Shown here: positions 34,710-43,857 of the stretch, piece after piece
How the letters are laid out: every line of letters begins with the position of its first letter
Position numbering within the stretch: the first letter of the stretch is position 1
Origin: Desulfomicrobium macestii
GTDB lineage: Bacteria > Desulfobacterota > Desulfovibrionia > Desulfovibrionales > Desulfomicrobiaceae
DNA: 60,147 nt
Assembly (NCBI RefSeq): GCF_014873765.1
Contig: NZ_JADBGG010000028.1
Coordinates: forward strand, 1-60,147
Direction of reading: 5' to 3'
Translations under genes and position numbers: made by a program
Notes under the pieces: generated by a model
Seen by the model: the letters and a program-made list of their open reading frames with translations, nothing else
What the model was told of the DNA's origin: nothing
The model's database searches: none

Positions 34710-36009
34710 AGAGATCCTCCACTCCATCGCCATGGACGCCCATGCGTGTTGGGTTGAATCAAATGAGATTTCGCCAGCCAGCCCTGACCATATTGACCAC
34801 CCGGCTATGCGCTGTAGCCATCCGACCCATGCCTGCGCTACCCAGGAATCCAGCAACCGAAAGTCCCGGAGATCACGAATGAACGAAAGACGGCAGCTCA
34901 ACGCCGCCATACTCCGCCAACTATTTGAAACCAAGGCCATACGGCTGGAGCGCGGCACAATCTTCGACCATGAGCTTGCCCCCAAAGGGCCGGATTTCGA
35001 CTTTGACCGCGTAGAAGGCATGCTCCTGGGCGCTGCCATCGGCGACTCTCTCGGGAACACCTCGGAATCAAAGCTTCCTCTGGTCAGACATCAACTCCAC
35101 GGTGAAATTCGCGACTATCTGGTCCGGGATCGGACCGGCAACGCAATGGGATATCCCAGCGACGACACGCAGTTGACGTTCTGGACTCTGGAGCAACTAA
35201 TCGATGACAAGGGGGAATTCATACCGGAGCATCTGGCCCGGAAATTCGCGGACAGTGGCAGGATTTACGGTATCGGCCGAACCGTGAAGGGCTTTCTGGA
35301 TGCATTCAAATCCGGCCGCCCCTGGTACGAAAGCGGGCCGCATTCAGCCGGCAACGGTGCGCTCATGCGAATCGCGCCCATACTCATCCCGCACCTGCGC
35401 CACGGCGGCACGGACATCTGGACGGACACTGCCCTCTCGGCCATGATGACCCACAATGACCATGCGTCCACATCCTCCTGCCTGGCCTTCACGGCCATGC
35501 TCTGGGAACTGCTGGACATGAAGACGCCGCCCGACCCTGCCTGGTGGCCCAAAAGATACGCAGCCCTGGCCACCGATCTGCAAGGCAACATCGGATACTC
35601 CCCGAGAAGCGGATGCATGAAGTACTCATTCGATGGCCCGTTGCATCAATTTGTCAGCGAAAAGCTCGCCTGGGCATACGGCGAAAACCTGAGCGTCATG
35701 GAGGCCTGCGAAATCTGGCACTCCGGAGCCTATCTGCTGGAGACCGTGCCCAGCGTCCTCTACATCCTCATGCGCCACGCCCATGACCCGGAAGAAGCAA
35801 TCGTCCGGGCCGTCAACGACACGATGGACAATGACACCATTGCGTCCATCGTCGGGGCCGCTGTCGGTGCGCTGCACGGCAAGCGAGGGATTCCGGCAAG
35901 GTGGGTTGCTGGTCTGACCGGACGGATGGCAGCAAGCGATGATGGAAAGGTGTTTTCACTAATCGAAGAGGCGAGAAAACAATCCTGGACATGTGACAAT
36001 TTTCTCTGA
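34675..36009 (+). CDS. ADP-ribosylglycohydrolase family protein
   Basis: 444 residues from the ATG at 34675, which has a GAGGAG site. The DraG-like domain begins about residue 115: EGMLLGAAIGDSLGNTSE, then YPSDDTQLTFW (metal-binding SDDT), GNGALMRIAPI, and near the C terminus NDTMDNDTIASIVGAAVGA (metal-binding DxDT). These are all the metal ligands of ADP-ribosylglycohydrolases, which remove ADP-ribose from proteins or nucleic acid. The first 70 residues are weakly conserved-looking; an ATG at 34879 would give a 376-residue protein. No ADP-ribosyltransferase partner is visible nearby. Confidence 0.85.
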   Translation: MNQNAQSPIPYEEILHSIAMDAHACWVESNEISPASPDHIDHPAMRCSHPTHACATQESSNRKSRRSRMNERRQLNAAILRQLFETKAIRLERGTIFDHELAPKGPDFDFDRVEGMLLGAAIGDSLGNTSESKLPLVRHQLHGEIRDYLVRDRTGNAMGYPSDDTQLTFWTLEQLIDDKGEFIPEHLARKFADSGRIYGIGRTVKGFLDAFKSGRPWYESGPHSAGNGALMRIAPILIPHLRHGGTDIWTDTALSAMMTHNDHASTSSCLAFTAMLWELLDMKTPPDPAWWPKRYAALATDLQGNIGYSPRSGCMKYSFDGPLHQFVSEKLAWAYGENLSVMEACEIWHSGAYLLETVPSVLYILMRHAHDPEEAIVRAVNDTMDNDTIASIVGAAVGALHGKRGIPARWVAGLTGRMAASDDGKVFSLIEEARKQSWTCDNFL

Positions 36010-36123
36010 ACGCGCCCTATTAGATGTATTGTGTGTCTTGATTTCATCAACATATCACATTATCAAATCAAACTTATCCTTTCATATGAAAGATTTACAT
36101 TTTATCACAAATATGGAGCTAAA

Positions 36124-36867
36124 ATGAACCAATACGACATTGACGAATTCCCAACAGAGGTGATTGATGAAATCAAATATTATGTATATAGACTAATCGA
36201 TCCAAGAAATGGAGAAACGTTTTATATTGGTAAAGGAAAGGGAAATAGAGTTTTTAATCACATGAAATGCGCAATTAAAAAAGAAGAATCAGACGATTTA
36301 AGTGACAAATTATCAACTATCAGAGAAATTCGAAATTCAGGCCTTCATGTCATTCATGTTATACATAGACACGGCATGGACGAAAAAACGTCAATAGAAG
36401 TCGAGGCGGCCCTAATCGACGCTTACCCTGGCGTAACCAATATCCAAGGTGGACATAGTAGCAATGACTATGGGCCGATGAATTCCATAGAAATTATCAA
36501 CAAATACGCAGCAGAGGAAGCCGACATTGCACATAATGTTCTCATGATTACAATTAATAAATCTATTATAAATAGCGAAATATACGACGCAGTTCGATTT
36601 GCATGGAGATTAAATATTAAAAAAGCAGCACAAGCTGATTATGTTTTAGCAGTCAAGCAAGGAGTAATTTGTGGAATTTTTGTTATCGAGCAATGGAGGG
36701 AGGCAAAGAAAATTAATTTTCCAGAATTCAATGTCGACATAGAAGGACGTTTTGGGTTCGTTGGAAAAGAAGCTGAAGATTCCATAAAGCAACTATATAT
36801 GCGTAAAAGAATACCTGAAAAATTTAGACAAAAAGGGGCATCAAATCCAATAAAATATAATTTCTAA
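36124..36867 (+). CDS. GIY-YIG nuclease-domain protein
   Basis: 247 residues. The nuclease domain is at the N terminus: YYVYRLIDP (Tyr20-Val-Tyr22), TFYIGKGKGNRVFNH (Tyr34-Ile-Gly36), then a conserved-looking Glu region (SIEVEAALIDAYPG) that likely supplies the metal-binding acid. This arrangement is that of LEM-3-like GIY-YIG proteins. The C-terminal half (WRLNIKKAAQADYVLAVKQGVICGIF...) is a separate small domain of the type that often recognises modified bases or nucleic acid; that part is inference. Start at 36124 (GGAG site) is preferred to an upstream ATG. AT-rich relative to neighbours. Confidence 0.8.
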   Translation: MNQYDIDEFPTEVIDEIKYYVYRLIDPRNGETFYIGKGKGNRVFNHMKCAIKKEESDDLSDKLSTIREIRNSGLHVIHVIHRHGMDEKTSIEVEAALIDAYPGVTNIQGGHSSNDYGPMNSIEIINKYAAEEADIAHNVLMITINKSIINSEIYDAVRFAWRLNIKKAAQADYVLAVKQGVICGIFVIEQWREAKKINFPEFNVDIEGRFGFVGKEAEDSIKQLYMRKRIPEKFRQKGASNPIKYNF

Positions 36868-36891
36868 TCAAAATATATCAAGGAACTTAAT

Positions 36892-37434
36892 ATGAATAAT
36901 GAAAGACAAACCATCATTTTTCTACACGGCAAACAGTCCACGCCGGAAGGCTCTGGCAGCGGCAAGGCAATCCGGGAACATTTCTCCAACGAGTACAACG
37001 TGCTCATCCCGGATTACAAACCCATGGAGCGCACGCACGGAGAAATTGAAGCCTACTTGAAGGAGTACATCTCCCCTCACCCAGGAGCGCTCATCGTCGG
37101 CATTTCCCTGGGCGGCTACTGGGCCTATCGCATGATCTACACCCTGCCAGCCAGCCTTGGCCTGTCCTGCGTCCTGCTCAACCCGTATTTTTACAACTAT
37201 CCCGCGATCGAAGTTCCAATGCCGCCGAAAACCATCCCGATCACCGTCGTCGTCAACCTCGACGACGACCTCATCAACCCGCAGGAAGTGATCAAACGCT
37301 TCCAAAGTACGGCGACGATCAGGGCTTTCGAGACAGGCGGACACAGGTTCAAGGACAAGACCCCGATTGTCAGGGAAGTCGCGACCGCATTGAAAAAAAT
37401 TCGCAACGTAAAAAACTTTGACCAAGGCGATTGA
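36892..37434 (+). CDS. small alpha/beta hydrolase (YqiA-like)
   Basis: 180 residues with the alpha/beta hydrolase plan: FLHGKQSTPEG at the start, the nucleophile elbow GISLGGY (Ser72), an acid in VNLDDDLINP (about 121-123) and His151 in GGHRFKD. It resembles the YqiA/UPF0227 group of small esterases. It follows the GIY-YIG gene by 24 bases but has a GC-rich composition unlike it. Substrate unknown. Confidence 0.8.
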   Translation: MNNERQTIIFLHGKQSTPEGSGSGKAIREHFSNEYNVLIPDYKPMERTHGEIEAYLKEYISPHPGALIVGISLGGYWAYRMIYTLPASLGLSCVLLNPYFYNYPAIEVPMPPKTIPITVVVNLDDDLINPQEVIKRFQSTATIRAFETGGHRFKDKTPIVREVATALKKIRNVKNFDQGD

Positions 37435-37582
37435 AAGATCATCCAATATAGATTTTGATTTGACAGACAGGAATGTTTGGCAACTCAAAATCTTGTAAAA
37501 CTAAATTTAGGCATTTTATCATTATATCTAACTGATTACGACATGAAAAATACAGCACTAACTAACTTGTAGCGCAAAAATA

Positions 37583-37819
37583 TCACTGTGCCTTTATCAT
37601 TAATTTTTTATTGATTGGATCAATCTCATATTTATAAATCTCTAAACAATATCCATCAAACTCCATTTTATTCAAGAACTCACCATCTTCAGATAAAATT
37701 TTGGATATCTCACACGGGTTCATTCGAACTTTAGAAATATTTTTTTTACTTTTAAATTTTACCTCAACCTCAACACTTCCGCCACGAGAAAACAAATCTA
37801 AGTATTCAGGAAACTTCAT
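37583..37819 (-). CDS. hypothetical protein, 78 aa
   Basis: A small lysine/glutamate-rich protein (MKFPEYLDLFSRGGSVEVEVKFK...). GGAG precedes the ATG. It lies 27 bases downstream of the AddA-like gene on the same strand and is AT-rich, unlike that gene. No motif recognised. The 148 bases to its left are non-coding. Confidence 0.55.
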   Translation of the reverse strand: MKFPEYLDLFSRGGSVEVEVKFKSKKNISKVRMNPCEISKILSEDGEFLNKMEFDGYCLEIYKYEIDPINKKLMIKAQ

Positions 37820-37846
37820 TTATTACTCCAAAAAATTAAAAATTCA

Positions 37847-40800
37847 TCACTCAATACAAACAGTCATCCCAATAACAGGCAAAAATAACCACTTCTCCGC
37901 TACCCCTTTGCCCGTAGCAACCTTAACAGCGCTGGCATAGGCATCCAGTTGCCCTGAGTATGCTTCGGCGATCTCCTGCAACCGACCTGCCGACCCCATA
38001 GAGGACTTGTGGTCAATGATGACGTATCCATCAGGTGTTTCAACGAGAAGATCAATCCATCCCTGTAAAATCTGCCCGTCACCATTGCCGCACGAGACAG
38101 GCACCTCAGCACGTACTATCCCCTGCGGCCAGCGCGATCTAACCCAATCGTGTAACGCGGCAGTCTGTGCTTTGACCTCGCTGGCGGATAGCGCATCGCC
38201 AACTCCGAAGCCGGCCAGAATAACTTGAATCTCCTCTTGCTCCAGCGGGGCAGAGACATCCGTAAAACTCGCGGCCAGACAGGCGTGCAAAGCGTCTCCA
38301 GCCACGTTCCAATCAAGTTGGCTGGGCTTAACGTGCATGGGGGTCCCTATGTTCTCCTGGCAGACTATTGTTGTTTCACGGCCTTCAACGCCTGAAGGCG
38401 AGACAAAAAGGGGCGGATACTCGCTGCGACCGTTGGCAGGCTGGAACCAGAAAAGCGTTTTTTGGCCATCCTCTTGCTCCGCAGGTTCCTCTGCGACCAA
38501 AAGACGCGCTTCGGACGGAATGCTCGTCCCATCTGGCAGAACAAGCGGAGTTTCCGGCTTCTCACCGGGAGTCATCCAGTCCGCGCCAAGGGTCCGGAGC
38601 CATGGAGTTGTTGAGCGGGCCTTGGGATTGTGCGCCAGAACCAGCATGTCCCTGGGACGGGTCATTGCGACATAGAGCAGGCGCTTGCCTTCCTCCATGG
38701 CTGCGGCCAGGCTCTTCTTGTTTTCCTCCGAGGCCTCGATCGTTTCCAGAACGTCAATGCCGGTGGATTGCTTGCCGAATGGCCAGGGCCAGTAATGGAT
38801 GCTGCGCCCGGCAAGAGGATTGTCGGCCCGAAAATCGCCTTCGGAAAACGTGGAGATCGACCACACGCCGCTGCGGATGTTTTTTTCAAGTTCGGCCAAG
38901 ATGACCACGGGCCACTCCAACCCCTTGGCTTTGTGGCAGGTCATGACCGTCACCGCATCCAGCGCAGGAGTAGCCAATGCATCGGTTTCAGCCTCCTTCA
39001 CCTCATCCAGCCAGGCAAGAAAACCGGCTATGGTGACTGTCTCGCGCAATGAGCGGCAAGTGAGCTGATACTGTTCGGCAAGATTGATCAGCGCCTCAAG
39101 GTTGGCAAGACGAAGCCGGGCCATCTCTGCGTTGCCGCACCATTGCATGACCAAAGCCGGCAGGTCGCACTCCGTGATCAGCAAACGCAGCATTTCGTGC
39201 GGGGTAAGTACCTCAAGTCGATCTCTAAGCGCCGCGATCCGAACCAGAAGATGGTGCGCTTCCGGGCCCTCTTCAAGCCAGGCCTTGGATTCCTGCTTCT
39301 GCTGAATATAGTGCAGACGATTCGTCAGCCATTCTTCGGGTTCCGCACATTCGGAAAGAGAGATAATTTCGGCGGTCGCAAGCGTATCGCCCTTGTCGCT
39401 GACGCGGCGCAGACAGGCCAGCGCCAATGCCGCCTCGGGCGTCTTCAGGAGCCCGGCGCTGGCCGTCGCCACGGGAATGCCTGCACCGCGCAGACTACTG
39501 GCCACCGCGTCAACGCCGTCATTGGTGCGGGTCAGGATGGCGATATCCCCGTAACGGACAGGGCGAACAGCGGAGCCGCTGTCAGGCACGCTCATTGCCG
39601 AATCGACAAGTGCCCGCACGCCGCCAGCCAAGGCCTCAAAACGTTCACCCACATTGGCGCCTTCCAGGACCCAGTTTGCAAACGCGGGGCTTTTAGTCAC
39701 CTCTTTGCGTTGAGGCGTGAGAACAACCTCGGATTCCTTTAAGGATTCCTCAAAGGCATGTTTGAACACTGCGTTGACCAGGTGCACCAAAGGCGGCCTT
39801 GAGCGCCACGATTTATCGAGAATCCGCACATCGCCACCGATCTCCGGGAAGGCCGCAAGCAACCGCTGCATGAGCTCCGGCGAACTGCCTCGAAATCCGT
39901 AAATGGCCTGTTTGATGTCACCGACGAAATAACACTGCTTCGCGAACGTGGAGAGTTTGAGAAAAAGCGCCAATTGCATGGGGCTTGTGTCCTGGAATTC
40001 GTCCACCAGAAGCAGATCGAGTTCGTCAGACAAAACCGCCACAACATCAGGATTATCCAGCATCTCCAGAAAAAGGGCTTCCTGGTCAGTGAAATCCACG
40101 ACGCCAAGTTCTTTTTTCCTGGCCTGGTAGTTCTGGATTATGGCTGCACAGGTTTCGAAAAGAGTCTTCAGATAACTGCGAATGTCAGCATGTAGCATCG
40201 GATGTGCCGTACACATGCCCGCAAAATTTGCGGCATCTTCGATCGCCGGGGTCATCGCTTTTTTCCCAGGATCGTTCTTTGAAAACTTGATCCACTCGGA
40301 CCAGGGAGCCCTGGAACTACGCAGCGCACGTCGGAAATTGAGCACATCCTGGTAATATTTTTTAGTCTTATTTGTGACCTTTTCCATGGCAAGAAAAGGT
40401 TTCAAATCCTCAAGAGCAGTCTCGATGGCAGCCATGAGCTGGGCCGACAAGTCCTCGGCATAGGGCTTTGCGAATTTATCAAGCAGCGACTCGGCATTAC
40501 GAATCGCCATGGCGGGCAGCGTGGATGGGTCGATCCGGTTCGCCCGAACTTCCATGACCAGTTTGCGCAGGTCGGCTCTCCAATCCTCGATGCCAAGCCG
40601 CCACGAAAGTCCAATCATCTCGTCGACGGTTTCACCGGACAAAACATCATCAACGGTCTTCTGCATCAACACCTTGGCCTGATTCTCATCGACAACCTGC
40701 AACGTCGGGGCAAGGCCGTTTTCAAAGGCGAACCGCTCCAGCAGCTCTCCGCACACCCCGTTGACGGTCCCGATGCGAGCCTGGCCCATGGCGTTGGCCA

Positions 40801-40996
40801 GATCAAAAAGACCATTCCCCAGGAGATGCTGCCGCACGCGCTCCCGGAGCTCCGTCGCGGCCTTGACCGTGAACGTCGTGGCGATGACCCCGCCAGGCTG
40901 GACACTGCCCTTCTGCAATTCATCCCCAAGAATCTTGGTCAGGGTATATGTCTTGCCGCTGCCTGCCCCGGCGCTGATAAATTGAAGCGTGCTCAC
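37847..40996 (-). CDS. AddA/RecB-like UvrD-type helicase-nuclease
   Basis: 1049 residues from the GTG at 40996. Superfamily 1 motifs: Walker A SAGAGSGKTYTL near residue 10, LLVDEFQDTSPMQL near 330, GDIKQAIYGFRGSS, VTVMTCHKAKGLEWPVV (motif V) and LLYVAMTRPRDMLVLAH (motif VI). The C-terminal region has GWIDLLVETPDGYVIIDHKS, the D...D-x-K of a RecB/AddA PD-(D/E)XK nuclease. Like AddA, it should unwind and degrade double-stranded DNA ends. It overlaps the AddB-like gene by four bases. As it lies in a defence island beside a WYL regulator, it may be a defence version rather than the housekeeping recombination enzyme. Confidence 0.88.
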   Translation of the reverse strand: MSTLQFISAGAGSGKTYTLTKILGDELQKGSVQPGGVIATTFTVKAATELRERVRQHLLGNGLFDLANAMGQARIGTVNGVCGELLERFAFENGLAPTLQVVDENQAKVLMQKTVDDVLSGETVDEMIGLSWRLGIEDWRADLRKLVMEVRANRIDPSTLPAMAIRNAESLLDKFAKPYAEDLSAQLMAAIETALEDLKPFLAMEKVTNKTKKYYQDVLNFRRALRSSRAPWSEWIKFSKNDPGKKAMTPAIEDAANFAGMCTAHPMLHADIRSYLKTLFETCAAIIQNYQARKKELGVVDFTDQEALFLEMLDNPDVVAVLSDELDLLLVDEFQDTSPMQLALFLKLSTFAKQCYFVGDIKQAIYGFRGSSPELMQRLLAAFPEIGGDVRILDKSWRSRPPLVHLVNAVFKHAFEESLKESEVVLTPQRKEVTKSPAFANWVLEGANVGERFEALAGGVRALVDSAMSVPDSGSAVRPVRYGDIAILTRTNDGVDAVASSLRGAGIPVATASAGLLKTPEAALALACLRRVSDKGDTLATAEIISLSECAEPEEWLTNRLHYIQQKQESKAWLEEGPEAHHLLVRIAALRDRLEVLTPHEMLRLLITECDLPALVMQWCGNAEMARLRLANLEALINLAEQYQLTCRSLRETVTIAGFLAWLDEVKEAETDALATPALDAVTVMTCHKAKGLEWPVVILAELEKNIRSGVWSISTFSEGDFRADNPLAGRSIHYWPWPFGKQSTGIDVLETIEASEENKKSLAAAMEEGKRLLYVAMTRPRDMLVLAHNPKARSTTPWLRTLGADWMTPGEKPETPLVLPDGTSIPSEARLLVAEEPAEQEDGQKTLFWFQPANGRSEYPPLFVSPSGVEGRETTIVCQENIGTPMHVKPSQLDWNVAGDALHACLAASFTDVSAPLEQEEIQVILAGFGVGDALSASEVKAQTAALHDWVRSRWPQGIVRAEVPVSCGNGDGQILQGWIDLLVETPDGYVIIDHKSSMGSAGRLQEIAEAYSGQLDAYASAVKVATGKGVAEKWLFLPVIGMTVCIE

Positions 40997-43635
40997 AGTT
41001 CTTCCTCCCATCCCGCCAGAGCCAGATACTCGTTGTAATTCTGATTGAGGATTTCCAGTGCCATGCCATCGGCGGGGGCAACCGCCACCTCCGAATCATC
41101 CACCGCCACCTCGATGAGGCCCTGATCAAGGAACTCCCGCCGCCAATTCCAGGTCACCAGAAAGCGGCTCCAGAGCTCCAGGGCGCCCTCGTCCTTGACG
41201 TCGTCATCCCTCATGATGCGCTGCGCGTTAGGGAAAAAGCCTTGATCCGGAGCGATGAGCTTGGCCTGGCTGATGATGAAGTAGCTCAGGTCCGGCCAAA
41301 CCCCATACTGCTGCCTGACCAGTTCGCCATAGAGAGTCAGCTGCAGATGCCGATTCTTGGCCAGCTTGTCCGGATACTTCTTCCCGCCGGCCCATTTCAT
41401 GTCGATGATGGCCCGCCGCCCATCCGCGCGAGTCACGAGCAGGTCGGCATAACCCGTCAAATGCCCGCCGACAAATACGCCTGCAAGTTCCACTTCCGGC
41501 TCGACCTTGACGACGCCTGCCGCTCGCAACTGCGCCTGCAAGGCGAGCATGGCCCGGAGCAGTTCCGCGCGAAAATTCTGCAACTCCGTCTTGCGGCCCG
41601 GCATGAGGAGCAGCGCGCCCTCGGTTTCGACAAGACGGTCAAAAGCCGGTGCAAACCACGCCCGAAGCGCCTCGTCATCGAACCTGAGTGCTTCGGGCCA
41701 CCTGAAGAACCGCTCCACCAGCGAATGGGAGAGATTGCCAAAGAGCAGAAACGAGTCCCCCGCTACGACGATCCTCCCGGGCTCCAGCTTGGCGTGATAG
41801 CGCAAAACCCATTGATACGGATTGAAAAGAAACGCTTCGAGGCTGGAGAAGGACTCCTTGTCTCGCGGGCTAAGTGTGGCGCCTTGCGGCATCCGCCACC
41901 AGCGCTTCAGAGCGGGAAGCGGTTTTGCCTCTATTTGACGGCAACCAGGGCCTGGGCGTTCAAGTATCGTTTCCAGATCTGCAACCTGCGGCTTGTGATC
42001 GTCTTCAAAGAGAGACTCGATCATGAGCCACAGAGGATGCACTTCCTGACCGGCCGGCGGCAGCACCAGGACGGCCTGGCCTTGCGCCGCCAGAATCGGT
42101 TTTTGCCAGTTCAATGCCTCTTTGCGCAGTTCTTCGGTCACTCCGGGCATGCGCACGCCTGCGGCAAGAAGCGAGGCAAGCTCGACAGACGACCAAGGGT
42201 AGGGTTTTGGCAGTGATGGGGCTTGCAGTTGCCACCACACCACCCGCTCGGCGGGATCCACCGCCGCCCCTGGACTTGAGATCTTTCGGCACGAGCCGGC
42301 CTCGGCAAACCTGAAAGGATTCCCAGCGCCCTTGGAGGTGCATTGGTTCACCAGCACTTGGAGCTTGCTTATCCCGATCCCGGTCTCTCCCTGTTCGATC
42401 AGGGCCAGCAAAGCGGTTTGGCATGCGACAGCTTGTGCGTGCCCGCCCTGGAAAACAGCTCGCCGCACAGGGTCCGGATCACCCAGGCGGACGCGGAAAT
42501 GATCGGCGACCGCTGCAACGCGTTCAGCGACGTACGTAATGGGAGCCGTCTCGCCCAAAGGATAACGCTCATGCTCCAACCAAAAGCGGATCTTTTCGTC
42601 CGCACGCTCCCATTCGAGGCCTTTTTCTTTCCAACGGGATTGGAGCTTGCTCACGGTTTCCTGCCAAGGCTCTCCCCCAATGCCTGGATACGCGGCCACG
42701 GTTTCCGCGAGCTTTGTACTGATTTCACGCGGAATGGAACACAAGGGATGGGCCATGAACTTGATCAGGCCGTGGATATCCACTGGCGTCCATAACTGGG
42801 AAAGGACAAGGGGCAAAAACTGAAGCGCAGGACGAAAGGCGCTGAGTTCCTGAAAGTTCGGACGGGGCAGGTCATACACCGGCAATGTATCGGCGAGGGC
42901 ATCTGGCTGGGGGACAACCAGAAGCGTTTCCCTGGGCGACCGGCTTAGAAGCGTGCTCAGCCAGTATCCAGCAGATACAGGGGTTTCGCCTCTTACGATG
43001 GCAAGGCTGCCGTCATCCACCCAATGGAGCTTGGGGGGGAGATCACCGCTCGCCTGTGCGGCAAAGGCGGCTTGAAGCTTGCCGAGAAGGCAATCAGGCG
43101 ATGCCGAAGGCCTAGGCGACTGCATGCTGAGCGGCAATTGCCGCAGAACCTCTTGCCAGGCCCAGGGATGCCATTCCAACGGCTCGCAGAGTTCCAGGAC
43201 GGAAATTCGAGGTTTGCGCTTGCGCATCCTTGCAGCGACGCGGGCCAAGCGCTGACCTTCAGACATGGGCACGCGTCCGGAGGCCTCGGTCTCCACGTCC
43301 TGCATATCTGACAGGCGCGCAGGGGCCTCTTTGGAAAACACGCCGCTCCATCCGTGAAGGTGCCATTGGTCCCGCCAGTCCAAAAGGGTCCTTGCCGTTT
43401 CCAGATCATCCACCGCGAATGTCTTATGATAAAAACGATCGGGATGGTCGCATCGTTTGAGGCATTCCCGATACGCCATGACGCGTTCGATGGCCGGAAC
43501 CTCCCTATGGGGCAAGCCAAGCTGCATTTCCAGAATGCCGAGCAGTCCAAGAGGGCCGGTGGTCTTGGCATCAAGCTCGTCGACTCTGAGCGTCCCGTGT
43601 TCTCCATCCAGGTCCTGGCCAAAACGAATGCGCAT
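40993..43635 (-). CDS. AddB-like PD-(D/E)XK nuclease protein
   Basis: 880 residues. The C-terminal nuclease domain includes LFNPYQWVLRYHAKLEPG, GYADLLVTRADGRRAIIDMKWAGG (the D...D-x-K active site) and HLQLTLYGELVRQQYG, the usual RecB-nuclease family features. The N-terminal two thirds are the size of the inactive helicase part of AddB, but no Walker A loop is visible. With the AddA-like gene it should form a heterodimeric helicase-nuclease. It is the first gene of the reverse-strand operon and faces the WYL regulator across 222 bases. Confidence 0.8.
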   Translation of the reverse strand: MRIRFGQDLDGEHGTLRVDELDAKTTGPLGLLGILEMQLGLPHREVPAIERVMAYRECLKRCDHPDRFYHKTFAVDDLETARTLLDWRDQWHLHGWSGVFSKEAPARLSDMQDVETEASGRVPMSEGQRLARVAARMRKRKPRISVLELCEPLEWHPWAWQEVLRQLPLSMQSPRPSASPDCLLGKLQAAFAAQASGDLPPKLHWVDDGSLAIVRGETPVSAGYWLSTLLSRSPRETLLVVPQPDALADTLPVYDLPRPNFQELSAFRPALQFLPLVLSQLWTPVDIHGLIKFMAHPLCSIPREISTKLAETVAAYPGIGGEPWQETVSKLQSRWKEKGLEWERADEKIRFWLEHERYPLGETAPITYVAERVAAVADHFRVRLGDPDPVRRAVFQGGHAQAVACQTALLALIEQGETGIGISKLQVLVNQCTSKGAGNPFRFAEAGSCRKISSPGAAVDPAERVVWWQLQAPSLPKPYPWSSVELASLLAAGVRMPGVTEELRKEALNWQKPILAAQGQAVLVLPPAGQEVHPLWLMIESLFEDDHKPQVADLETILERPGPGCRQIEAKPLPALKRWWRMPQGATLSPRDKESFSSLEAFLFNPYQWVLRYHAKLEPGRIVVAGDSFLLFGNLSHSLVERFFRWPEALRFDDEALRAWFAPAFDRLVETEGALLLMPGRKTELQNFRAELLRAMLALQAQLRAAGVVKVEPEVELAGVFVGGHLTGYADLLVTRADGRRAIIDMKWAGGKKYPDKLAKNRHLQLTLYGELVRQQYGVWPDLSYFIISQAKLIAPDQGFFPNAQRIMRDDDVKDEGALELWSRFLVTWNWRREFLDQGLIEVAVDDSEVAVAPADGMALEILNQNYNEYLALAGWEEEL

Positions 43636-43776
43636 TATGTTGCCCTCAAAAGGAATCTAGATTACGGCTACTACCAAACATAGTCGAAGAATTTCAGCAT
43701 GTTTCCTATACGATCTGCAAACGTGCTGTTTCTTAGCGCAAGATCACCGGGCAGGCTACCCTTGATCGCGGAGATG

Positions 43777-43794
43777 GTCCCGTACGTTCGGGAC
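43777..43794. promoter_or_regulatory. perfect inverted repeat, likely WYL operator
   Basis: GTCCCG-tacgtt-CGGGAC: six-base arms, perfect, lying between the divergent AddB-like gene and the WYL regulator, 63 bases before the latter's start. It is the best candidate binding site for the WYL protein and so for joint control of both operons. Confidence 0.5.
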
Positions 43795-43857
43795 GATTAT
43801 AAAATTGATGCTCAAAGCCCTCATTTTCAGGGCAAACCCCAACCATTCGAGATCAGC

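Noticed and set aside
41242-42216. 324-codon open frame antisense to the AddB-like gene
   Set aside because: Opposite a gene with clear nuclease motifs; no motif of its own.
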